The position numbers and the translations under genes were made by a program. Positions 19,994-28,215 of a stretch of 64,000 bases of DNA are shown here, in pieces; the stretch's first letter is position 1, and every line of letters starts with the position of its first letter. The stretch is taken from the NCBI RefSeq assembly GCF_014204985.1, contig NZ_JACHMP010000001.1:6138001-6202000 (forward strand), written 5' to 3'. The notes under the pieces were generated by a model. That model searched no databases. It was given only the letters and a program-made list of their open reading frames with translations, and was not told where the DNA came from. The stretch is from Streptosporangium becharense (GTDB lineage Bacteria > Actinomycetota > Actinomycetes > Streptosporangiales > Streptosporangiaceae).

Positions 19994-22066
19994 TCAGGCG
20001 GGCACCGAGGCCACGCCCGGCGACAGGAAACGCGGTTCGGCGACGCCGGTCCGGTCCAGGTACGGCGTGACGCCGCCCAGGTGGAACGGCCAGCCGGCCC
20101 CCAGGATCATGCACAGGTCGATGTCCTGCGGCGCCGAGACCACACCCTCGTCGAGCATGACGCGCACCTCCTCGGCGAGGGCCCGCAGCGCCCGCAGCCG
20201 CACCTCCTGTGCCGTCGACGGGGACGTACCGCCCGAGAAGAGGGCGACCGCCTCCGGGTCCAGCGAGAAGTCGGGAGCGTAGACGCCGGGCTTGCCCGCC
20301 GCGACCAGCCGGGCGAGGTTCTCCGACACCCCGTAGCGGGACGGGAACGCCTCGTGCAGCGTCTCGGCCACGTGCAGCGCCACGGCCGGGCCGACCAGTT
20401 GCAGCAGCGCGAACGGGGTCATCGGCAGGCCGAGGCCGTCCAGCGCGTGGTCGGCCACCTCCAGCGGGGTGCCCTCGTCCACGGCGCCGATCACCTCGCC
20501 CATGAACCGGGTGAGGAGCCGGTTCACCACGAACGCGGGGGCGTCCTTGACCAGCACCGACGACTTCCGCAGCGACCGGCCGACGGCGAAGGCGGTGGCC
20601 AGTGCGGCGTCGTCGGTCTCCGTCCCCCGGACGATCTCCAGCAGCGGCATCACCGCGACCGGGTTGAAGAAGTGGAAGCCCACCACGCGCTCGGGGTGCC
20701 GCAGGCCCGCCGCCATCTCGGTCACCGACAGCGAGGAGGTGTTGGTGGCCAGCACGCACTCGGCGGAGACGACCTCCTCCACCTCCGCGAAGACCTTCTT
20801 CTTGACCTTCATGTCCTCGAAGACGGCCTCGATGACGAAGTCGGCGTCCGAGAAGGCGTCCTTGGTGAGCGAGCCGGTCACCAGGGCCTTGAGCCGGTTG
20901 GCCTGGTCGGCGGAGACACGGCCCTTGGCCAGCAGCTTGTCCACCTCGGCGTGCACGTATCCGACGCCCTTGTCGAGCCGCTCCCGGTCGAGGTCGGTCA
21001 GCACCACCGGGACCTCCAGGCGGCGGGCGAACAGCAGCGCCATCTGCGAGGCCATCAGGCCCGCGCCGACCACGCCGACCTTGGTGACCTTGCGGGCGTG
21101 CGAGGCGTCCGGGGCACCGGCGGGCTTCTTGGCCCGGCGCTGCACCAGGTCGAAGGAGTACAGGCCGGCGCGGAGCTCGTCGCCCATGAGGAGGTCGGCC
21201 AGCGCCCGGTCCTCGGCGTCGAACCCCTCGTCGCGGGAGGCGGTGCGGGCCAGCTCCACCAGGTCCAGCGCCCGGTACGGGGCGGGCGAGGCGCCGCGCA
21301 GCTTCAGGTCGACCAGCGCGCGGGCGTCGGCGACGGTCGTGGACCAGTCGACGCCGGTGTGGTCGGCGCGGGAGACGGTCACCTCGCCGCGCAGCACCCG
21401 GGCCGCCCAGCGCAGCGACTCCTCCAGGAAGTCGGCCGGTTCGAACATCGCGTCGGCGACGCCCAGCGCGAAGGCGTCCGGGCCCTTGATCGTGCGGTTC
21501 TGCGCGAGCGGGTTCTCCACGATCAGCTTGATCGCGGCGGCCGGGCCGATCAGGCGGGGCAGCAGCTGGGTGCCGCCCCAGCCGGGGACCAGCCCGAGGA
21601 AGCACTCCGGCAGCGCCACCGCGGGCACGCCGGAGGAGATGGTCCGGTAGGTGCAGTGCAGCGCGACCTCCAGGCCGCCGCCCATGGCCGCGCCGTTCAC
21701 GAACGCGAACGACGGCACGTCCAGCTCGCCCAGGCGGCGGAACACGTCGTGACCGAGCCTGCCGATCTGGAGCGCCTGCTCGCGCTCGGCGATGAGCGCG
21801 GCGCCCTTGAGATCGGCACCGACCGCGAAGATGAACGGCTTGCCGACGACGCCCACCGCCGCCAGGTCCGTCCGGCCTGCGACCGTGTCGAGGGCCTCCT
21901 TCAGCGAGGTGAGGCCGCCGGGGCCGAACGTGGAGGGCTTGGTGTGGTCGAAGCCGTTGTCCAGCGTGATCAGGGCCATGGTGCCCGCGCCGTACGGCAG
22001 CTCGACGTCGCGGACGGTCGCCCGGGTGACGACCTCGTCGCGGAAGATTTCCCTGATGTCCGTCAC
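19994..22066 (-). CDS. fadB: Fatty acid oxidation multifunctional protein: enoyl-CoA hydratase / 3-hydroxyacyl-CoA dehydrogenase
   Basis: A 690-residue fusion enzyme for two consecutive steps of beta-oxidation. The N-terminal crotonase domain (about residues 10-270) has FVNGAAMGGGLEVALHCTYR, which provides the oxyanion hole, and CFLGLVPGWGGTQLLPRL. The dehydrogenase domain begins with a Rossmann motif KVGVVGAGLMASQMALLFA near residue 325 and continues with ATNTSSLSVTEMA and GFHFFNPVAVMPLLEIV. The GTG start overlaps the thiolase stop (GTGA), so it is translated after fadA as a pair. Actinobacterial versions of about 700 residues are normal. Chain-length preference is unknown. Confidence 0.95.
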   Translation of the reverse strand: MTDIREIFRDEVVTRATVRDVELPYGAGTMALITLDNGFDHTKPSTFGPGGLTSLKEALDTVAGRTDLAAVGVVGKPFIFAVGADLKGAALIAEREQALQIGRLGHDVFRRLGELDVPSFAFVNGAAMGGGLEVALHCTYRTISSGVPAVALPECFLGLVPGWGGTQLLPRLIGPAAAIKLIVENPLAQNRTIKGPDAFALGVADAMFEPADFLEESLRWAARVLRGEVTVSRADHTGVDWSTTVADARALVDLKLRGASPAPYRALDLVELARTASRDEGFDAEDRALADLLMGDELRAGLYSFDLVQRRAKKPAGAPDASHARKVTKVGVVGAGLMASQMALLFARRLEVPVVLTDLDRERLDKGVGYVHAEVDKLLAKGRVSADQANRLKALVTGSLTKDAFSDADFVIEAVFEDMKVKKKVFAEVEEVVSAECVLATNTSSLSVTEMAAGLRHPERVVGFHFFNPVAVMPLLEIVRGTETDDAALATAFAVGRSLRKSSVLVKDAPAFVVNRLLTRFMGEVIGAVDEGTPLEVADHALDGLGLPMTPFALLQLVGPAVALHVAETLHEAFPSRYGVSENLARLVAAGKPGVYAPDFSLDPEAVALFSGGTSPSTAQEVRLRALRALAEEVRVMLDEGVVSAPQDIDLCMILGAGWPFHLGGVTPYLDRTGVAEPRFLSPGVASVPA

Positions 22067-23262
22067 TTCGCACCTTCCCAGCTGAGGTTCTCCCAGATGA
22101 CCGTTCCGCCCATGCCCATGCCGACGCACATCGTGGTGACGCCGTAGCGGACGTCGGGGCGTTCGCCGAACTCGCGGGCGAGCTGCGTCATCAGGCGCAC
22201 CCCCGAGGAGGCCAGCGGGTGGCCGAAGGCGATGGCGCCGCCGTACGGGTTGACCCTGGGGTCGTCGTCGGCGATGCCGAAGTGCTCCAGGAAGGCCAGC
22301 ACCTGCACGGCGAACGCCTCGTTGATCTCGAACAGCCCGATGTCGGAGACGGAGAGCCCCGCCAGGCGCAACGCCCGCTCGGTCGAGGGGATCGGCCCGA
22401 CGCCCATCACCTCGGGGTCGACGCCCGCGAACGCGTAGGAGACCAGGCGCATCTTGGGGGCCAGGCCCAGCTCCGCGGCGACGTCGGAGGCGGCCACGAT
22501 GCAGCCGGTGGCCCCGTCGTTGATCCCGGAGGCGTTGCCCGCGGTGACCCGGCCGTGCGGGCGGAACGGGGTCTTCAGCGAGGCCAGCGCCGAGAGCGTG
22601 GTGCCGGGACGCGGCGCCTCGTCCACCGTGGCCAGGCCCCAGCCCTTCTCGGCCGACCGGGTGGCCATCGGGACCAGGTCGGGCTGGATCCTGCCGTCGG
22701 CGTACGCCTTGGCGACCTTCTCCTGGGAGGCCACCGCGAAGGCGTCCGCGCGCTCCTTGGTGATCGTCGGGTAGCGGTCGTGCAGGTTCTCCGCGGTCAT
22801 CCCCATCACGAGGGCGGAGCCGTCGACGAGCTTCTCGGCCAGGAAACGGGGGTTGGGGTCGACGCCCTCGCCCATCGGGTGGCGGCCCATGTGCTCGACG
22901 CCGCCGGCGATGGCGACGTCGTAGGCGCCGAAGGCGATGCCGCCGGCGACCGTGGTCACCGCGGTCATCGCGCCGGCGCACATGCGGTCGATCGCGTAGC
23001 CGGGCACGCTCTTGGGCAGCCCGGCCAGTACCGCCGCGGAACGGCCGATGGTCAGGCCCTGGTCGCCGATCTGCGTGGTGGCCGCGATGGCCACCTCGTC
23101 GACGCGCTCCGGAGGCAGGCTCGGATTACGCCGCATCAGTTCGCGGATGACGCGGATCACCAGGTCGTCGGCGCGGGTCTCGGCGTACAGGCCCTTGGGG
23201 CCCGACTTGCCGAAGGGTGTGCGCACACCGTCGACGAATACGACGTCACGAGACGAAGGCAC
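22063..23262 (-). CDS. fadA: Acetyl-CoA C-acyltransferase (thiolase)
   Basis: A 399-residue thiolase that cleaves 3-ketoacyl-CoA with CoA. The nucleophilic Cys is in IDRMCAGAMTAVTTVAGG (near residue 95), and the C-terminal catalytic motifs GGAIAFGHPLASSGVRLM and TMCVGMGMGGTVIW are both intact. The frame is open well upstream, but the GTG at 23262 has a GAGGAG ribosome-binding site and starts the conserved DVVFVDGVRTPFGKSG segment. It is the first gene of the fadAB pair and is divergent from the LacI gene, with 202 bases between the starts. Confidence 0.96.
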   Translation of the reverse strand: MPSSRDVVFVDGVRTPFGKSGPKGLYAETRADDLVIRVIRELMRRNPSLPPERVDEVAIAATTQIGDQGLTIGRSAAVLAGLPKSVPGYAIDRMCAGAMTAVTTVAGGIAFGAYDVAIAGGVEHMGRHPMGEGVDPNPRFLAEKLVDGSALVMGMTAENLHDRYPTITKERADAFAVASQEKVAKAYADGRIQPDLVPMATRSAEKGWGLATVDEAPRPGTTLSALASLKTPFRPHGRVTAGNASGINDGATGCIVAASDVAAELGLAPKMRLVSYAFAGVDPEVMGVGPIPSTERALRLAGLSVSDIGLFEINEAFAVQVLAFLEHFGIADDDPRVNPYGGAIAFGHPLASSGVRLMTQLAREFGERPDVRYGVTTMCVGMGMGGTVIWENLSWEGAK

Positions 23263-23437
23263 GGGGTTCGCTCCTCGTTGCTGGGTGGCTTCCCGACATA
23301 TGCTACTCGCCGGTAACAAGACGTGACGCGTCCGGGCCCCGCGAGGCGAGTAGGTTGTCCTCGGCGGCGTGTGCAGGCATGACCCCCGTCCGGCCGAGTG
23401 TGCCCGGGGTGCGCGGGCCGCGCATCTCTGGCAGACT

Positions 23438-23453
23438 TGGAAAACGCTTTCCG
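23438..23453. promoter_or_regulatory. LacI-type operator upstream of the lacI gene
   Basis: A near-perfect palindrome GGAAAACGCTTTCC at 23439-23452 has the central CG of LacI-family operators. It sits directly before the GGGAGG ribosome-binding site of the LacI gene, so bound protein would block its own expression. It shares 13 of 14 bases with the 16-base perfect palindrome in front of the Gfo/Idh operon 4.3 kb away. Confidence 0.8.
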
Positions 23454-23464
23454 GGAGGTTGTCG

Positions 23465-24457
23465 GTGGTCACGCTTGAGGATGTCGCCCGGCACGCGGGC
23501 GTCTCGCTCGCCACGGCGTCACGGGTGCTGAACGGCAGCACCCGGCAGGTGGGCGCCTCCCTGCGGGAGAAGGTGGAGGTGGCCGCGGCCCAGCTGGGCT
23601 ACCGCACCAACGTGGCCGCCCAGACCCTCGCCCGCGGAGCCAGCAACGTGATCGGCCTGGTGGTGCACGACCTCACCGACCCGTACTTCGCCGCGATCGC
23701 CGACGGCGCCATGCGCGTCGCCGAGCGGCAGGGACTGATGGTCATGGTCGGTACCACGCACCGCGACCCCCAGCGGGAGATCGCCTACGTCTCGACCCTG
23801 AACGCGCAGCGGGTCCGCGCCGTACTGCTGGCCGGGTCCCGGCTCACCGACACGCAGGTGACCCGCCGGCTCCGCGAGGAGCTCGACCGCTACCGCGAGA
23901 CCGGCGGCCGGGTGGCGTGCGTCGGCCAGGACATGCTCGGGGTCGACACCGTGGCGCCGGGCAACCGCGAGGGTGCCGCCGCGCTCGCCCGTGCCCTGGC
24001 CGGGCTCGGGCACCGCGGCTTCGCGATCCTCGCTGGCCCCGAAGGGCTGATCACCGCCCGCGACCGGGTGGCCGGGTTCACCGAGGAGCTCCACCGGCTG
24101 GGCCTGCCCGATCCGCTCGTGCTGCACGGCTCCTTCGACCGCGACGGCGGCTACGGGGCGGCCACCCGGGTCTCCGGGGTCACCTGCGTCTTCGCCGTCA
24201 ACGACGTGATGGCGGTGGGTGCGCTCGCCGCCTTCCGCGACCGGGGGATCCGGGTGCCCGAGGACGTCTCGGTGGCGGGCTTCGACGACATCTTCACCCT
24301 GCGGGACCTGGTCCCCGCCCTGTCCACCGTGCGTCTCCCCCTCGCCGACATGGGCGCCCGCGCGCTGGAGCTGGCCCTCGACGCGGCCGAGGAGGCCAGG
24401 GTCGAGGGGGTGGCCGGCGAGGTCGTGCTGCGCGCGAGCACCCGCGCTCTCGGCTGA
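23465..24457 (+). CDS. LacI family transcriptional regulator
   Basis: A 330-residue repressor. The helix-turn-helix covers residues 1-25 (TLEDVARHAGVSLATASRVL), the hinge helix is at about 45-60 (RTNVAAQTLARGASNVIG), and a periplasmic-binding-protein-like sugar-binding domain follows (VVHDLTDPYFAAIADGAM, then FAVNDVMAVGALAAFRDRGI and VPEDVSVAGFDDI). The GTG at 23465 has a perfectly placed GGGAGG site. A LacI palindrome overlaps its promoter, and a stronger copy lies at the far end of the convergent three-gene operon, so the likely target is that operon plus itself. The effector is unknown, probably the sugar or a phosphate of the sugar used by the operon. Confidence 0.94.
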   Translation: MVTLEDVARHAGVSLATASRVLNGSTRQVGASLREKVEVAAAQLGYRTNVAAQTLARGASNVIGLVVHDLTDPYFAAIADGAMRVAERQGLMVMVGTTHRDPQREIAYVSTLNAQRVRAVLLAGSRLTDTQVTRRLREELDRYRETGGRVACVGQDMLGVDTVAPGNREGAAALARALAGLGHRGFAILAGPEGLITARDRVAGFTEELHRLGLPDPLVLHGSFDRDGGYGAATRVSGVTCVFAVNDVMAVGALAAFRDRGIRVPEDVSVAGFDDIFTLRDLVPALSTVRLPLADMGARALELALDAAEEARVEGVAGEVVLRASTRALG

Positions 24458-24600
24458 CGGCGGGCCTGGTCGACGGTGGGGCCGGCTGGCGGTGGCTCGG
24501 TCGACGGCGGGCCTGGCTGACGGTGGGCCCGGTTGGCGGCGGGGCCGGCTGACGGTGGCCTGGCTGACGGTGGGCCCGGTTGGCGGCGGGGCCGGTCCCG
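24458..24600. repeat. GGCCGGCTGACGGTGGG-type tandem repeat between lacI and the isomerase
   Basis: The gap between the converging lacI and isomerase genes consists of short blocks that alternate CTGRCGGTGGG and CCGGTTGGCGG text. A 38-base unit at 24511-24548 is repeated exactly at 24558-24595, with weaker relatives on the left. No hairpin terminator with a clear loop is visible here. Confidence 0.75.
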
Positions 24601-24675
24601 GGAAGCCCAGGCCGGAGCGGTCCCGGAGAGATCCCGGCCCCGGAGGTTTCCCCGCGGCCGGGCCCGCCCGCGGTG

Positions 24676-25509
24676 TCAGCCTCCGACGAGCTCGCCGAAC
24701 CTGGCCTTGACCAGGGCCAGCACCTCGTCGGGGTCGGCCGCCCACACGTCGGCGTTGAAGATCTCCACCTCGATGTCCCCGGTGTACCCCGCCTCGGCCA
24801 CCGCCCCGGTCAGCGGCGCGAAGTCGATCACACCGTCGCCCATCACGCCCCGGCCGAGCAACACGTCCGCCGGGAGCGGTGAGAGGAAGTCGCACACCTG
24901 GTAGCTCGCGATCCGGCCCGCGGCCCTGGCGATCTGCGCCATGACCTGCGGGTCCCACCACACGTGGAAGGTGTCGACGACGACGCCGACCTGCTCGGGA
25001 GGATGCGGTTCGGCGAGGTCCAGCGCCTGGCCGAGCGTGGACAGCACGGCCCGGTCGGCGCAGTACATCGGGTGGAGCGGTTCGAGCGCGAGCCGCACCC
25101 CGCGCTCGCCCGCGTACGGGGCCAGCTCGGCCAGCGCCTCGGCGACCCGTTCCCGCGCGGCGGGCAGGTCACGGGAGATCGTGCCCAGCGGCTCGCCGGG
25201 GACCACGCCGGGCAGCCCGCCGACCACCATGACCAGGCACGCGGCCCCCAGCTCCGCGGCCTCGTCGATCGCCCTGCGATTGTCGTCCAGGGCCTGCCGG
25301 CCGCCGGAGGTGAGGAAACCGCCCCGGCACAGCGACGACACCCGCAGCCCCGCGTCGGCGACCAGCTTCACGGTCTCCGCGAGGCCCTGGGCGGTGACGT
25401 CCTGCCGCCACAGGCCGATGGCCTCGACACCGTGCCGCACGCACCCGTCGACGGCCTCGGCCACCGACCACCGCCTGGTGGTCCACTGGTTCAGCGACAG
25501 ACGGCTCAC
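24676..25509 (-). CDS. Sugar phosphate isomerase/epimerase family TIM-barrel protein
   Basis: A 277-residue protein of the AP-endonuclease-2-like TIM-barrel family, which includes xylose isomerase, hexulose phosphate epimerases and inosose dehydratase-type enzymes. Metal-ligand positions are visible: the Glu in LALEPLHPMY (near 150), Asp and His in VGVVVDTFHVWWDP (near 180), Gln in YQVCDF and the final Glu in IEVEIFNADVW. The GTG start overlaps the stop of the upstream DUF993 gene (GTGA), so the product is made in step with it. It is the last gene of a three-gene operon controlled by LacI. The substrate is not known. Confidence 0.88.
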   Translation of the reverse strand: MSRLSLNQWTTRRWSVAEAVDGCVRHGVEAIGLWRQDVTAQGLAETVKLVADAGLRVSSLCRGGFLTSGGRQALDDNRRAIDEAAELGAACLVMVVGGLPGVVPGEPLGTISRDLPAARERVAEALAELAPYAGERGVRLALEPLHPMYCADRAVLSTLGQALDLAEPHPPEQVGVVVDTFHVWWDPQVMAQIARAAGRIASYQVCDFLSPLPADVLLGRGVMGDGVIDFAPLTGAVAEAGYTGDIEVEIFNADVWAADPDEVLALVKARFGELVGG

Positions 25510-26639
25510 AGCCCGTTCACCGCCAGCAGGGCACGCATCCGGGAGACCGCCAGCTCCGGGTCGGTCAGCAGCCCGGCCCGGTCGGCCAGCCGGAAGACCT
25601 CGACGAGATGGGGGAGCGAGCGGGCCGCCTGGGCACCGTTGACCATGGCGAAGGCGTCCTGGTGGCCGTTGAGCCAGGCCAGCAGGACGATGCCGGTCTT
25701 GTAGTTGTAGGTCGGCGCCTCGAAGATCTTCCGGGAGAGGGGGACGGTCGGTTCCAGGATCTCGTCGTACCGTGCCAGGTCGCCCGCGTCGAGCGCCTCC
25801 AGGGCCGCCGCGGCGGCGGGGGCGATGGCGTCGAAGATGCCCAGCAGCGCGTGGCTGCCCGACCTGATCAGCGAGGGGTAGTTGAAGTCATCGCCGGTGT
25901 AGAGCCGGACACCCTCCGGCAGCGCCGCGCGCAGCCCGATCTCGTGCTCGGCGTCCAGCAGCGAGACCTTGACCCCGTCGACTTTCGGCGCGTGGTCGCG
26001 GATCAGCGCCAGGAACGACGCGGTAGCCCCGGCCACGTCCCGCGAACCCCAGTAGCCGGCCAGGCTGGGGTCGAACATCTCGCCCAGCCAGTGCAGGATC
26101 ACCGGCCGGTCCACCTGCGACAGCAGCTCGCCGTAGACCCGGTGGTAGTCCTCCGGGCCCCGCGCGAGCGCCGCGAGCTGCCGGCTGGCCATGACGATGA
26201 CCCCCGCGCCGGCGTTCCTGACGGTCTCGATCTGCTCGGTGTAGGCCGCCGTGACCTCGTCCAGGGTCCGGGCGTGCGGCGCGTGGTCGGTGCCGGCGCC
26301 GCACGACACCAGCGTCGCCGCGTCGCCGAACGCCTTGGCCTCGGTGGCGCTGCGCTGCACCAGCTCGCGGGTGGCCGCCCAGTCGAGGCCCATGTTGCGC
26401 TGGGCGGTGTCCATGGCGTCGGCGATCCGCAGCCCGTGGGACCACAGGTGGCGCCGGAAGCGCAGCGTGGCGTCCCAGTCGACGGCGGCGGGGGAGCCGG
26501 GGACGTTGTCCCCGAGCGGGTCGGCGACCACGTGGGCGGCGGCGTAGACGATCCGGCTCGTCGCGGGCCCGGCGGGTCTGGCCCAGGTCACCGGCTCGCG
26601 CAGGGTGTACTCGCCGCTCGGCAGCGCGATCCTCGTCAC
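25506..26639 (-). CDS. DUF993 family (dihydrodipicolinate-synthase-like aldolase fold) protein
   Basis: A 377-residue protein of the DUF993 family, distantly related to class I aldolases of the DHDPS/NAL superfamily. A Lys at position 224 in GVKVSLLDAEHE aligns in context with the Schiff-base Lys of that superfamily (GVKxSxGD-type), and GDDFNYPSLIRSGSHALLGI matches the later conserved barrel strand. Other conserved parts are FDPSLAGYWGS and APTYNYKTGI. The GTG at 26639 overlaps the Gfo/Idh stop. An aldol cleavage or dehydration of a sugar acid or keto-sugar is plausible from the fold and from its dehydrogenase and isomerase neighbours. No member with this context has a function I can name with confidence. 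Confidence 0.82.
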   Translation of the reverse strand: MTRIALPSGEYTLREPVTWARPAGPATSRIVYAAAHVVADPLGDNVPGSPAAVDWDATLRFRRHLWSHGLRIADAMDTAQRNMGLDWAATRELVQRSATEAKAFGDAATLVSCGAGTDHAPHARTLDEVTAAYTEQIETVRNAGAGVIVMASRQLAALARGPEDYHRVYGELLSQVDRPVILHWLGEMFDPSLAGYWGSRDVAGATASFLALIRDHAPKVDGVKVSLLDAEHEIGLRAALPEGVRLYTGDDFNYPSLIRSGSHALLGIFDAIAPAAAAALEALDAGDLARYDEILEPTVPLSRKIFEAPTYNYKTGIVLLAWLNGHQDAFAMVNGAQAARSLPHLVEVFRLADRAGLLTDPELAVSRMRALLAVNGL

Positions 26640-27778
26640 GGCTCCACCACCAGACGGCGGCCCTCGGCACAGGAGCGCAGGCCCAGCTCGGCCAGGCGGA
26701 CGCCGCGCGCGCCGGAGGCGAAGTCGTACGGGAAGGACGCGTCCTCGGCCACGTGGCGGACGAACATCTCCCACTGGACCTTGAACCCGTTGTCGAACTC
26801 CTCGTTGTCCGGCACCTCCTGCCAGGCGTCGCGGAAGCGCGCGGTGACGGGCAGGTCGGGGTTCCAGACCGGCTTAGGGGTGGTGGCGCGGTGCTGGACG
26901 CGGCAGTCGCGCAGGCCCGCGACGGCGCTGCCGTGCGTGCCGTCCACCTGGAACTCCACCAGCTCGTCGCGGTTCACCCGGACGCTCCAGGAGGAGTTGA
27001 TCTGCGCGACGATCCCGCCCTCCAGCTCGAACACGCCGTAGGCGGCGTCGTCGGCGGTGGCGCGGTAGGCCCGGCCCTGCTCGTCCACCCGCTCCGGGAT
27101 GTGGGTGGCGGTCTGGGCGTAGACCGACCGGACCCGGCCGAACAGGTTCTCCAGCACGTACGCCCAGTGCGGGAACATGTCGAGCACGATGCCGCCGCCG
27201 TCCTCGGTGCGGTAGTTCCACGACGGCCGTTGCGCGGCCTGCCAGTCGCCCTCGAAGACCCAGTAGCCGAACTCGCCGCGCACCGACAGGATGCGGCCGA
27301 AGAAACCCCCGTCGACGAGGCGCTTGAGCTTGAGCAGGCCGGGCAGGAACAGCTTGTCCTGCACCACGCCGTTCTTCACCCCCCGGGCGGTGGCGGCGGC
27401 GGCCAGCGCCCGCGCGTCCTCGAAGGTCTCGGCGGTGGGCTTCTCCACGTAGACGTGCTTGCCCGCCTCGATCGCCTTGAGCACGGCCTTCACCCGTGCC
27501 TGGGTGACCTGGGCGTCGAAGTAGATCAGGTTGCCGTCGTCGGCGAGGGCGGCGTCGAGGTCGGTCGTCCAGTCGGCGATGCCGTGGTCGGCGGAGAGCT
27601 TCGCGAGTTTGTCGGGGCTGCGGCCCACCAGCACCGGCTTGAGCAGCACCCGGCCGCCGCCGGACAGCGCCACACCGCCCTGCTCGTTGATCGCCAGGAC
27701 CGACCGGACCAGGTGCTGACGGTAGCCCATGCGGCCGGTGACACCGTTCATCACAACGCCGATGCTTCGGGTGGACAT
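26636..27778 (-). CDS. Gfo/Idh/MocA family NAD(P)-dependent oxidoreductase
   Basis: A 380-residue dehydrogenase. The Rossmann motif GVVMNGVTGRMGYRQHL is at the N terminus, and the EKP motif that carries the catalytic Lys is HVYVEKPTAE with Lys113. The C-terminal half is the beta-sheet substrate domain, with YRTEDGGGIVLDMFPHWAY near residue 190. The family oxidises or epimerises sugars and inositols (glucose-fructose oxidoreductase, inositol dehydrogenase, 1,5-anhydrofructose reductase). The ATG at 27778 has an AGGAGG site at a rather long spacing. It is the first gene of the LacI-controlled operon. The substrate is not identifiable. Confidence 0.92.
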   Translation of the reverse strand: MSTRSIGVVMNGVTGRMGYRQHLVRSVLAINEQGGVALSGGGRVLLKPVLVGRSPDKLAKLSADHGIADWTTDLDAALADDGNLIYFDAQVTQARVKAVLKAIEAGKHVYVEKPTAETFEDARALAAAATARGVKNGVVQDKLFLPGLLKLKRLVDGGFFGRILSVRGEFGYWVFEGDWQAAQRPSWNYRTEDGGGIVLDMFPHWAYVLENLFGRVRSVYAQTATHIPERVDEQGRAYRATADDAAYGVFELEGGIVAQINSSWSVRVNRDELVEFQVDGTHGSAVAGLRDCRVQHRATTPKPVWNPDLPVTARFRDAWQEVPDNEEFDNGFKVQWEMFVRHVAEDASFPYDFASGARGVRLAELGLRSCAEGRRLVVEP

Positions 27779-27794
27779 CTTCTCCAGCCTCCTA

Positions 27795-27810
27795 TGGAAA
27801 GCGCTTTCCA
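27795..27810. promoter_or_regulatory. Perfect LacI-type operator of the Gfo/Idh operon
   Basis: TGGAAAGCGCTTTCCA is a perfect 16-base palindrome with the central CG of LacI operators, 17 bases upstream of the first gene of the operon. It overlaps or closely follows the likely promoter. The second, slightly weaker copy is at the lacI gene. Confidence 0.88.
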
Positions 27811-28215
27811 GGTCACCGTACGGCAGCCGCCCCGCCTGCGGCAAGCACCTGCCGCCGGGGAGAGGTGTGATCTACGTCAATGCCGGAGCCGCCTGCGGGG
27901 GAAACCGGAACGGATCGCGGCGCCGGAAGCGCGATCCCGGCGAGGATTCGGTGACGGCTGCCGTCCGCCCCGGTTCGCAGCCATGGCGTCCCCGCTCATC
28001 CCGTGGATTCCCTGTCCACCCGGGGGGGCCGCCCCGCCGCCGGCGGCCGGACCTCCGGTGGTTATGTCCTTTTCCTTCCCGGGGGGTGGAAAGCACACGG
28101 AACCCTGTATCAAGCGTGTGCCGAGTTCGCCACCGGCGGTAGCCGGCGTCTGCCATTCTCGACAGGGCAGGCGCCAAGGCTGCGGTTCATGGAATCCCGG
28201 TGGAGGGCTTCAGGC
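27811..28215. other. Intergenic region between the Gfo/Idh operon and the ATPase gene
   Basis: About 400 bases with divergent genes on each side. The left edge carries the operon promoter. The rest is GC-rich with no recognisable gene. A less GC-rich stretch at about 28060-28130 may hold the promoter for the ATPase gene. No palindrome other than the LacI site stands out. Confidence 0.5.

Noticed and set aside
27872-28177. A minus-strand frame in the gap between the Gfo/Idh operon and the ATPase gene
   Set aside because: No domain, Arg/Gly-rich translation and no ribosome-binding site; probably chance.
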